Shown piece by piece: positions 17,501 through 29,500 of a DNA stretch of 64,000 nucleotides. Source of the DNA: Clostridia bacterium (GTDB taxonomy: Bacteria > Bacillota > Clostridia > Christensenellales > Aristaeellaceae); the NCBI GenBank assembly GCA_017552615.1, contig JAFZPI010000043.1:1-64000 (forward strand), in the 5' to 3' direction. The notes beneath the pieces were generated by a model. It did no database searches and was not told the origin of the DNA. It worked only from the letters and a program-made list of their open reading frames with translations. The position numbers were made by a program, and so were the translations under genes. Numbering within the stretch: position 1 is the first letter of the stretch; each line of letters opens with the position of its first letter.

Positions 17501-20500
17501 GTTGGTGAGTGTCGTCACGGTACCGTTGACTACAGTGCTTTCCAGCGTGTAGTCATCCGGCACGGTCTGTTCGGACCAGGTGTAGTTAATCAGTTCGCCG
17601 TCGCGATACTTCGGCAAGTCCTTCAGCGTGATTGTCCAGTCGTTGCCGGCGCTCAGCGTTAAGATCGTCGTAGTTGCGCCGTCATTCAGCTGCACTTTCA
17701 GCGTCTCAGGCCGCTTGCCATCGTGATTCTCATTGTCCTTCCAGACCTTGGTGACAGTCGTTTCGGTCGTCTCGGGAATGTAGCTGTTCGTCAGGGTCGT
17801 GATCTTGCCGTCCACAGACGTGTCGCTCAGCGTGTAGCCTTCCGGCAGCTTGCCTTCGGTCCAGGTGTAGACGATCTCGGTGCCCTTGTCATACTTCGGC
17901 AGGTTCTCCACCGTAGCCGTCCAGTCATTCGCCTCGCTCAGCGTCACCTCTGTGCCTTCGCTCAGGGTTACGGTCAGAGTCTCGGGCCGCTTGCCATCCT
18001 GGTTCTTTGCATCGTCCCAGACCTTCTTGACCGTCGCTTCGGTCTCTTCGGGCGTGTGCTTGTTCTCGAATTCGATCTTGTAAGCGTTCTCGCCCGCCGG
18101 TTTCAGCTCAGGCGTGTTGGTCAGTCCGTACCCTTCGATCTCGTACTCCTTGAGGGTATACTTGATCTCTTCGCCGTCAGCGAACTTCGCCAGGCCGTTC
18201 TCGGTCCAGGTCCACTTGTCGCCTTCAAGACGGATCGTCTTCACGAACTCGTCGTTCGCCAGGAGCTTAACGTCGACGTGATCCGGACGGATGCCGTCCT
18301 GATCGTCCGCGTCGTCCCAGGCCTTCGTGATCGTGATCTCGATCGTTTCGGGTGTGTAGCTGTTCGTCAGGTAGGTGATGGTCCCCACCGTCTCACTCTC
18401 CGCGGTGTACTCCGCGATGGTCTTGCCATCCTTTTCGATGGTCAGGACCGTCTCGTCCTCCACCCAGACGTACTCGAAGTCGTTCTTCGGCACGCCCTTC
18501 ACCATCACGGTCCAGTGGTTCTCTTCGCTCAGCTTGTACTCGGTCTCGATCGCGCTGCCGCTTGCATCCAGCAGCTCGTTCTCCGCAAAGTCGACCGCTT
18601 CGCCGTCCACAAGCTTCTTCAGCGTGACGGTGATCGCCTCAGGCCGGAAGCCCGCGCTGTCGTTGTCGTCGTCCCAAACCTTCAGCACTTCCAGGCAGTA
18701 CCTGTCGGTGTCGTAGGTGTTCGTGATCGTCGTCGTGATGCCTTTCTCGCCCACCACGGTCCCGATGTCGGTCATGGTGTACTCGGAGCCTTCGCCGATG
18801 GTCTCGATCCAGCTGTACGTCTGCAGTTCGCCGTCCACGTACAGCGGCAGGTTCTCGACCGTCAGCGTCCACTTGTTGCCGTCCTCCGTGTAGGTGATGT
18901 TCTCGTCATCGCCCTTGTACGGAAGCGCAATCTCGTTGTACCCCGCCACGCCCAAGTTGTTCGCAAGCAGGGTCACCGTGATCTCCGTCCTGGCACGCTT
19001 TCCGGCCGCATCGTCGTTGTCGTTCCAGACCTTCACGACCGTCGCCGTCGTGGTCTTGTCCTCGTAGGTGTTCGTTACAGTGAAGAAGTAGTTCCCGTCT
19101 TCATCCTGCTCGAACTTGATTCCGCTCTCGTACTCGTCAAGCTCTACTTCCTCGAGGCTGTACTCGATCGCTTCACCCGCTTCATACTTCGGCAGATCCT
19201 CGAACCTCGCGTACCATCCGCTCTCCTCGCTCAGGATCGCATTGGCCACGATGTCCTCGCCCGCCTTCAGGAACACCGTGATGCTCCCCGGACGCACGCC
19301 GTCGTTGTTGTCGTTGTCCTCCCAGACCTTCTCGACCTCGATCGCGATGGTCTCGGGAATGTGCTTGTTCGTGATCGTCGTACTGCCGTTCTCGGGCAGG
19401 CCGTCGGAGTTCACGGTCACACTCACGGTGGACTCGTATTCACCTGCCGCCTCGCCTTTAAGCGTCTCGGTCCAGGTGTAGCGGATCTCCAGGCCGTCCT
19501 TGTACTTCGGCAGAGCGCCCTCGGCGTCCACTGCGGGCGTCTCGAACATCCAGCCGTCGTCCTCGGTCAGCGGGATCTCCCGGTAGTCTTCCACGACTTC
19601 GCCGTCCGCATACAGCGTCACCGTCACGGTCACGTCGTCGCGGATGCCGTCCTGGTCGTCCTCGTCGTCCCAGACCTTGATCACGCGCACCTGCGTCTTC
19701 TCCGGCTCGTGCGTGTTCGTGATCTTGATCGTCCAGGCGTTCTCGATCGCTTCGGCCTCCCCCTCCTCGGGTTCGGTCATCTGCGGCTCAAGCTTGTCGA
19801 TCGTCACTTCATAGCCTTCGATCTCATACTCCTCGAAGGTGTATTCGATCTCTTCGCCGTCAGCGAACTTCGCCAGGCCGTTCTCGATCCAAATCCATTC
19901 GCCTTCGCTGTTCTCCTCGATCCGGATCGTCTTCACGAACTCGTTGTTCGCCAGGAGCTTAACGTCGATGTGGTCCGGACGGATGCCGTCCTGATCGTCC
20001 GCGTCGTCCCAGGCCTTCGTGATCGTGATTTCGATCGTCTCTGGGATGTAGCTGTTCGTGATGGTGGTAATCCGGCCATCCACACTCACATCCGCCGTGT
20101 ACTTTGCGTCATCGACGGACTCGAACGCGCCTTCATACCACTCGTAGGTGATCTCCTCACCGTTCGCGTAGATCGGCAAGCCCGTGACCATCGCTGCCCA
20201 ATTGTTGCTGGCATCCAGCTTGTACTCCGTCTCGATCTCGTTGCCCTCAGCGTCCTTCAGTTCGACAGCCTTGCCGCCCACGGTCGCGCTCAGGGAAACA
20301 TTGATCTCGTCCGGACGGAAGCCCGCACTGTTGTTTTCGTCGTCCCAGACCTTCAGGACTGTCAGGCAGAACCTGTCAGGCGTGTAAGTGTTGGTGATGA
20401 TGGTCCTAATGCCTTCGTACTCGACTGCGTCAGCACCCTCACCCACGGTGTAGCTGTCTTCGGTCAGTTCGATGGTCTTGATGGTATAACCGGCGTTCTC

Positions 20501-23500
20501 CAGTTCCGCGGTATCCTCCAGCCAGGTGTATGTCTGCTCCACGCCGTCCACATACTTCGGCAGGTTCGTTACATACGCCTCCAGCGGAGTGCTCAGGTCA
20601 ACCTCGGAATCCTTGTAAGCGTCAACGGTCGCATCCGTGTAATCCTGATCCGCTTTCGCTTCAGCCAGCGTTACCGTGATTCCTGTCTCTTCGTTGTTCG
20701 CATACAGGATCATGGTCACAGAGTCAGGCTGTTTGCCATCCTGATCCTCTGCGTCATCCCACACCTTCTCCACTGCGGTGATGGTCTTTTCGCTCTCATG
20801 CGTGTTTGTGACGGTGAAGGTGTAGCCACTCTCGGCATCGCCTTCCATCTTGATCTCGGAGGTGTAGCCCTCGATCTCGAGTTCCTTGACCTCGTACTCG
20901 ATCTCTTCGCCCTTGTCATAAACCGGCAGTGAGCTGAAGATGAAGTTCCAATAGTTTTCCGCACTCAGGATGGCGCTTTCAACTTTGGTACCGTCCGCCA
21001 GCAGTTCAACCGTGATACTACCGGGTTGCTTGCCGTCGTTGTTGTCGTTGTCCTCCCAGACCTTCTTCACTTCGATATCCGTCGTCTTCGGAATGTGCTT
21101 GTTCGTGATCGTCGTGTTGCCTGCGATCACCAGGCCGTCCGCGTTCAGCGTCGCCGCGATGCTTTCCTGTTCATATTCGCCCGCAGCTTCCCCTTCGATC
21201 GTCTCGGTCCAGGTGTACTCGATCTCTTCGCCATTCGCGTACTTCGGCAGCGCGCCTTCCTCCGTCGCGTACTTCCAGCCATCGCTCTCGGTCAGCTCGA
21301 TGTCGGTGTAGCCTTCCACTGCTTTGCCATTGGCGTTCAGCGTTACCTTCACCGTCACCTTGCTCCGCAGACCGTCCTGGTCGTTCTCGTCGTTCCACGC
21401 CTTGATCACCGTCGCCTGCGTCTTCTCAGGCTCGTAGGTGTTCGTGAAGGCGAAGGTGATTGTGCCGTCCTCTTCAACCGTCTTTTTCACAGTGACGGTG
21501 TACACAGTGCCGTTCATGACGATGGTCGTCGTGGTCGCGCTACTGCCGTCCGCCTCAGCGTTGGTGGCAGAGGTGGAACCAATTTCCTTCACATCGTAGG
21601 TGATGGTCTTTCCATTGTAATTGACAGGCAGGTCGGTCCATTCAACCGTCGTGCCGCTGGCCGCGGTCTTCAGGATCACTTTCACGGCGTCCTTAATGGC
21701 CACGCTTTCCGTGCCGCCTTCCACCGGGTAGGTACCCGTCAGCTGCAGCACAATGTCATTGCGCTTGCCGTCCCGGTTGTCATCGTCGTCCCAGGTCTTG
21801 CTCGCCTTGATGGTGATGGTTTCGGGCGTATGCTTGTTGGTGATGGTGGTGATGCGGCTGTCATCGACGGTAACCGTCTGCGCCTGTGCCTCGCCATCTT
21901 CATTCTCGTTGTAGCCCGCAATCGCCGCTTCTGTCCAGCTGTAAACGATCTTGGTCTCGCCGTCCGCCTCGTAAATTGGCAGGTTAGTCACCAGGCCGGT
22001 CCAATTGTTGTCGGCAGTCAGGACAGTTTCGGCGACTTCATTGCCTTCAGCATCCTTCGCCTTTTCATCGCCAGCCATCAGCTGCACGGTGATCTTTTCA
22101 GGCCGCAGGCCGTCCTGATCGCCGGCATCATCCCACACCTTCAACACCGTCAGGCAGAACCTGTCGGGCATCCAGGTGTTTTCGATGGTGGTCTTGGTGT
22201 CGCTGACCGTCAGACCGGTCATCTGGTAATCGTTGCCGACCGGCTGCTCGGTAAAGCTGTAGACGATCTCGTCGTGGCTCTCGTCGTACTTGGGCAGGTG
22301 CTCGACCTTGCCGGTCCAGTCTGGCGCAGTCAGTTCCACAGTGGTCTCCGTAGCCACGTTGTTCTGCATCAGGACCATGGTGACCTTTTCAGGCCGCTTG
22401 TCTTCCTGATCGTTGTCGACCCACTTCTTTTCGACCTCGGCTTCGGTCTCTTCGTAAGTGTTGGTGAAGGTGACCTCAGCGCCGGTCTTGTCGGCCTTAG
22501 CATTCAGCGTGCTGTCGCCATTGTCAGACACGGTCACGGTGATGATCTCTTCGTGCGTGTCATAGGTGACGGTGCCGTCGCTACCCTTGACTTCGCGGAT
22601 GATGTACTTGTGCTCGCCCACATCATTCAGGGTGTAATCAATGGCGTCAAAGGTCACGGTGCCATCCGCGGCGTTGGTGGCGGTCAGCTTCTCATCCACC
22701 TTCTCGCCGATCAGTTCGAAGGTGAACATGCCTTCGGTCAGCGGTTTAGCATCGGTGGTTTCAAAGACTTTCAGGGCGGTCAGCTCAATGCTGCCGGTAG
22801 CGCTGTAGGTATTGGTGAACACCGTCGCGGTTTCATCCGCGCTGTTCACCACCTTCAGCGTGCCGTCGCCGTTGTCAGTGATGGTCACCTTCACGGTCTT
22901 GTCGCTGTCGTTGACCACGCCAGCGACTGTGCCGGACTCGGTGATGGTGTAGGTGTAGGTCTTGCCTGCGTCATCCATCGTGTACGAAATCTTGCCGAAA
23001 TCAACGGAAGCTGTGCTACCGCTGGCCGGGTCAATTGTCACACTGGGATTCTCAGGCATCGGAGCGCCTTCAGCGGTCACGGTGAACGTCCACTTGTCGC
23101 CAGACTGGAACTCGCGTCCGGTCAGGGTCTTCGTGGCAGTCAGGGTGGTTTCGCCAGTGGCGTCGTAGGTGTTGGTGAATTCAGCCTCGCTCTTGGTAGC
23201 GCTGATACTGCCGGTATCTCCAGTCTTGTCAGAGTTGGTGTAGCCATCCGGGATGTCTTTTTCATCCACGGTGTAGGTCGCACCCTGCGGCAGGCCGCTG
23301 ATGCTCAGGGCCTCGCCAGCCTTGAGTGCGACGGTCACCTTGCCCGCGTCGAACACAACCTTGGTGGCTGTCTCTTCCGTGCCCTTTACGATCTTTCCGT
23401 CGTACAGGCCGGTGACAGCAGGATCCAAGGTGATCTCGAAGGTAAAGACCTTCGTGTCATCATTCGTGCCGGTAACGGTCTTTCTGATCTCCAGTTCGCC

Positions 23501-26500
23501 AACCTTACGCTCGTTGATGAACTCGGTAATGGCGGTGGCGGTCTTGCTCAACGTGCCTTCGATATCGAAGTTGCCATCGCTGTTCGCGGTGATAGCGGCG
23601 TCAGTGGAGCCATTATAGACTGTGAAGCTGTCACCATCCACGTCGGTCTCCGTTACGGTGTATTCCACGCCGTCAGGCAGACCCGCGATGACGATGATGT
23701 CGCCGTCCTTCAGGGTCGTCTCAGCTACACCATCAGTGAACTCAATGGTTCCAGTCTTGTAGGTTTCATCGTTCTTGCTGTAGGTGAACTTACCGTTGAT
23801 TTCTTCGCCCAGCGTAATGGTGAAGTGATAATCAGCGTCTTTATCCGCCTGCACATCACTCTCCACGATCTTCGCAATCACCAGGCCGCCCTCGGTGCGG
23901 ATGTTTGTGAAGTCTGCTTCTGTAACATCCGCATGGACAGAGGCATCCACATCCACGTCCGCATAGATGGTGCCCACGTCGCCGGATTTCACAACGGTGA
24001 AGCCTTCTGCGTCATCGGCTTTTTCAATCACAGTGTAGTTGATGCCAGCAGGCAGACCATAAATCTCGAAGGTCTCACCGTTCTTGAGCGTGAAGGTATA
24101 GGTCTTGCCATCGGTGAAGCTGATTTGGCTTTCTTCCGTGCCTGTTTCCGTGGTCTTCTTGGCCTTGAATGTGACGGCCTCGGTGCTGAAGATCACTTCG
24201 TTGTCGCTGTTGAAGGTACGGGTAATCCTGTTCTCCTTCAGTGCGGGCTCCAGAGTGATCGTGAATGCGAAATCCTTCTCCAGGTCGCTCGTGATATCGG
24301 AAATGACATTCTTGGTCACAATCAGGTTGCCCACCTTGCGGCGGTTGGTGACGGTGGTCTTGGCATAGTTTTCGCCATCGACGGTGATGTTTCCGGTCCA
24401 GTTGCCGTCATAATCGCCGTTGGTACCCTCGGTCGGATACACCGGTGTGAAGAAGAACGGCTTCTGTTCTTCGGTCAGGATTTCCTGGATCTCATACCGG
24501 ATGCCTACGGGCAGCTCGCTCAACTGTGCAATCGTTCCGACGGTCACATCCACGACAGCCTTGCCATCGATGAAGGTGATATCATTGCCGTTCAGCTTGA
24601 AGGTGCCGCTCACGGCCTGGCGCTGTGTGGTGCCATCGAACAGCTGATCGTAGAACAGGCTGACCTGAACCTTGAAGGTATCGGTATCGTCTTTGCTCAG
24701 GTCACTCAGCACTACCTTGCTGATGTCCAATTTGCCCGTCAGACGAGTGTTGCGGAACACAGAGGTAGAGATTGCCGTGCTGTTCGCAATGTTGCTGTCG
24801 TAGCGGTAGGTTGTAGTCGCTGCCAGATTCTCGACATTCGCGCCGCACTCAGTGGTAAAGATTTGCTTGTCCGTATCGGACAACTCTTCCACCACATAGT
24901 AGGTCACGCCAACGGGCAGACCAGTAGCCACCATTACCTGACCTTCCAGCAGGTCAAACGAAGCTTCGGAGTAGAATTCCTCGCCTGCCTGCGTGGGTGT
25001 AAAGGTCATGTCGCCGTAGGTGCCGGAGATGTTCTTGCCCAAGTCGCCGGTCAGGCGCACAACGAAGTGATACTTCTTGTCGCTGTGATCGTACTTCAGC
25101 GGGCTGACGACCATCTTGGTCACGCTCAGCTTACCGACCTCATAGGTATTGGTAATCGTATTTCCTTCGCCGTCACCGCCATCATAGGTCACGGTCTTGG
25201 TCAGTGTGCCGTCAGCAGCCTTGGAAATCACGACCGTTACCATGATAGTTTGCGTGCTGTAGGTCATGCCAACCGTGTCACCGGCGGTTTCCGTGATGGT
25301 GTAGGTGAAGGTCTTGCTGGACTCGTTGCCAAGATCTTCAGCATGGTAGGTGATCTTGTTGAATTCAACAGTCTCGTCCGCCTTGCCAGTCTTGGACTCA
25401 GGTTCACCGTTACCAGTCAGCACGAAGGTGAAGGTTTCGTCAGGCGCGTTCTCGCCGGTCACAACCTTCTTCACTTCAGGCGTGAAGTCGATCTCGCTGT
25501 AGGTATTGGTGATGGTCAGGCTGTACGCTCCTTCATAAGTCACAGCGGCAGTCAGAACCTTGGTATCAGGATCCTCGGTCACGGTCACGGTGACATTTTT
25601 CGCCACAGTGTCGTAACTCATGCCCGCGGTTGTTCCCTCGGTCTCAGTAATCGTGTAGTTGTAGGTTCCGGCGGTTGTGTACTCGATCTCGTCGAAGATC
25701 GCTTTTCCGCCTGCCTTAACCGTCTTAGCGCCAAGGACTGTTTCGCCCTGCTTCAGCGTGAAGATGAATTCCTCATCCTTGTTGTAGCCTTCAGCGTCCG
25801 TGTTGCCTGTAACCACCTTGGTCACTTCGGGCTGAGTCACAGCCTTCACGTTGACCAGCTTGGTCAGGAAGATCAGGGTGGTGCCGTCCTTCTCAGTGGA
25901 CTGCCTGACTTCGGACTTCGCTTCGACCCAGCCGGTCGGGATGGATTCCTCAAACCACTTGTAGTCGTAGCGGACACCATTGGCGTCCATCTGATCCATG
26001 CCAACCGCGACGTAAGACCAGTTGTTGTCTTTGTTCAGTTCAACATTGATCTGGCCGGTCACATAGTCATACGCAGTATCGTCTTCCGTGCTGAGCTTGC
26101 GCTTCAGACTGACCTTCAGGACAAGGTCGTCTGTGTCAGCGGCGATGTTGCCGTTGACTAGCCACTGCTTGGTCACAGCCACGCAGTACTTGCCGGTGGT
26201 ATAAGCGTTGACAATGCTGGTTTCAGCCGTCTCGTTGTTCACAACGATAGCTTCATCTTCCGTCCTGGACAGCTCGTTCAGATAGGTCATGCTGCCCATG
26301 TCGGTGTCGGGCTTGTCGGTGATTGCCGTGCCGTCGGAATTGACCTCAGTCACGGTGTACTCGCCCACCGGCAGATCCTTGATGGTCAGCGTGGTGCCGG
26401 GTTTGACTTCAAACACCTTGCTGTCATCCGTCTTGCTGACCTCGCCGTTGTTGCTGGTGACATAGTAGGTCACGCCATTGATGACGCCCTTTAGCTTCAC

Positions 26501-29500
26501 GTAGAAGGTCTTATTGCCATAGGCGTTGCTCTTCGCGCCGTCCACGAACACGCTCTTGTCAACCGTCAGGTCACCAGTGTTGCGGTCGTTCGTGAATTCA
26601 GCGGTTTGCACATCGCTGGTATCGTCGTGCGTGACAGTGACAGGCACATCATTCTCACCCACCAGAACCGTGCCGTTATCGGACGCTTCCTCATGGATGA
26701 TGTAGACACCTGCGGGCAGGTCGGTCACGGTGACAGTGCCGCCGACGCCATTGGTCACAGTGATCTCCACTTGGCCATTGGTCAGCGCGACACCGTTTAC
26801 CTTGCCAACGGTGATCGCCTTGCCGTCCTGCTTGATGGTGAAGGTGTATACGCCATCCGCCAGGTCGGTGGTGGTGTCATTGCCGCCCAGGGTCACCTTC
26901 TTGGTGATCTTCAGGCTGCCGGGCAGTTCAGTGTAGGTGTTGGTAATGGTGACAATCTGTTCAAGGTTGTCCTTGTCCAGTGTCGCCGGGCTGTTCGCGG
27001 TGGTCACACTCAGCGTGTAGCCCGCAACCCAGGCCTCCCCGTTCTCGTCAGTGCCCTGCTCGGTCACGGTGTAAGCGCCGAACGGCAGGTTGCTGATTTC
27101 AATCTGGCCGTCAGCGGGCACGGTCAGCGTCACTTCTGTATCGCTGAGTTCGCCGTCAGTGTTCTTGATCCACTTGCCGTCGCCATTCTTCACGGTGACA
27201 GTATAGCTCGTGATCTTGTCGGCGTCCTTCAGACCCTCCACAACCTTCTTGAAAATCAGCTTGCCAAGCTGTGTGTTGGTTAAGGTCAGGTCATCGATCT
27301 TCTTGTCCGCATCCGCGGTCAGCTTTCCATCCTTGTACGTGACGGTCACGGTGACGTTAACCTTATTCTCGTCATAGACGATGGTTGCGTCATCGCCCTC
27401 GATCTCCTTCACCACGTAGTAGTAGGTTCCGGGTCTGGTGTAGGTGATCTCGTCGAAGATGACGCTGCCGTCCGCAGCGTTCGTCTTCGTCTGGATGGCC
27501 GTCCTGCCGTCGATGCCGAAGGTACTGTCGGTTTCATACAGTTCGAAGGTGAACTGGCCGGCACTCAGGTTACCATTGAAGTCCTTCTTCGCCTTCAGTT
27601 CCAGTTCCGTCTCCGGCACAGTGTTGGTCAGAGAAGCCGTACCCGTGTTGTCGGTGAAGTCCACCGCCGCGGTGGCTTCTGCCGGTGTCACGTCGATGGT
27701 TTCAGTCGCAACGTCGGTGTTGACCTTCGCTTCGGATTCAACCACCTGATACTGGATCGCTGTGCTGGTGGTCGCGGTGCCGTTCGTGACGTTCGCGTTC
27801 TTCGGCAGGTTCGTCCAAGTCACCTTCCAGGCGTCCGCGTTCGCAGTGCCGGATACCATCAGTGTGACCGGGTTGGCGGCACCGTTGTCCGCCTCAGTGG
27901 CGGTCGCATCGGTCCACTCGCCATCGCCGATCTTCTGCTGCAGGGTGAACTTAACAGAGGCATTGGTGATCTCGGAGGTGATATTCTCTCCGTCCGCGTT
28001 CAGCCATGTCTTATCTGCTTCGATTTCAACCGTCTCGGGTATGTGTTTATTGGTGACAGTAATGGTCCAGTAGTCGTCGGATGTGTTGTCCGGCGTGTTG
28101 TTGGTGTTCTCAGTCAGTTCGCCATAGGAGGTTTCGTAACCGTTTATCGCGGTCTCCACCACACTGTAGGTCACGGGCTGGCCTTCCTGCTTCACGGGGA
28201 GGTGATCCCATTCGACCTGTGCCCAATTGCTGGAGGCGTACATGGTCTTCTTCTCGCCCTTGAAGGTCTTCTCTACGCCAGTGGCAGTAGTATAAGTACC
28301 AATCAGGGTCAGCTCAATGCTCGTCGGACGCATGCCGTCGACATCTTCACTGTCTTCCCAAACCTTCAGCGCTGCGACCTTCGTCTCTTCAGGCGTGTAC
28401 TGGTTAGTCAGGCTGGCAATACGGCCATCGTTTTCATTGGCCACGATATACTGAATCTCGTTGCCTTCCTGATCTTCGATGGTCATTGCATCAATCAGCG
28501 TATAACCGTCGGGAGCGCCGCTCTCCACCCAGACGTAGGTGATCGGTTTACCGTTCTCATAGATCGGCAGGCTGGTGATCATCTCCGTCCAGTTGTTGCC
28601 CTTGTTCAGGGTCTTGACGGTTCCGATGGTCGCGCCATTGGCGTCCTTAGCTTCAACGTCCGCCAAGCTGGTCACAGCTTCGCTGCCTTCACCGGTGGTC
28701 ACCAGTTTCATGAGCGTTACGGTGATTTCCGTCTCATCGTTGCGCAGGCCATCCTGGTTGTTCTGGTCATCCCAAACCTTGTACACGGTCAGGCAGAACC
28801 TGTCGGTGTCGTAGGTGTTGGTGATGGTGGTCTTGATGCCAATGGTGACAGCGTCCTCGCCTTCGCCCTGAGTGAGCAGATCGGTCTTCAGGCCGGACAT
28901 GCTGTAGTTTCCGCTAATAGCTTCTTCAACCCAGCTGTAGGTCTGGTAGACACCGTTGACGTACACAGGCAGCCCGGTGAGGGTCAGCGTCCACTGATCG
29001 TCATCCTCGCTGTAGGTGTACTCACCTGTGTAGCCTTCGGGCATCGCAGGTGCTGTTTCTTCCGCACCCAGCGGCTTGGTGGGCAGGTCGAAGCTCTGCT
29101 TCTCCACGTTGTTCGCCAGCAAGGTCACGGTGATCTTTTCAGGCCGTGTGCTCGCCGCGTTGCTGTTGTCGTCCCAGATCTTGGTAACGGCAGCAACGGT
29201 CTTCTTCACCTCGTAGCTGTTAGTGATGCTGATGGTGTAGCCGTCCTTGGCGTTGCCGCCCAATTCAGGCTCACCTGCCTCATATTCATCGCCTACATCC
29301 AGTTCATCGATGGTGTACTCGATCTCCACATCCTCGTCAGAGTAGACAGGCAGGTTCTCGAAGGTGTAGGTCCATTCGTCTCCCAAGCCGCCCAGGATCG
29401 CGGTGGAAACCTCGACACCATCAGCCAGCAGCGCGACAGTGATGCTGCCAGGCCGCTTGCCGTCGTTGTTGCTATCGTCTTCCCAAATCTTGGTGATAGT

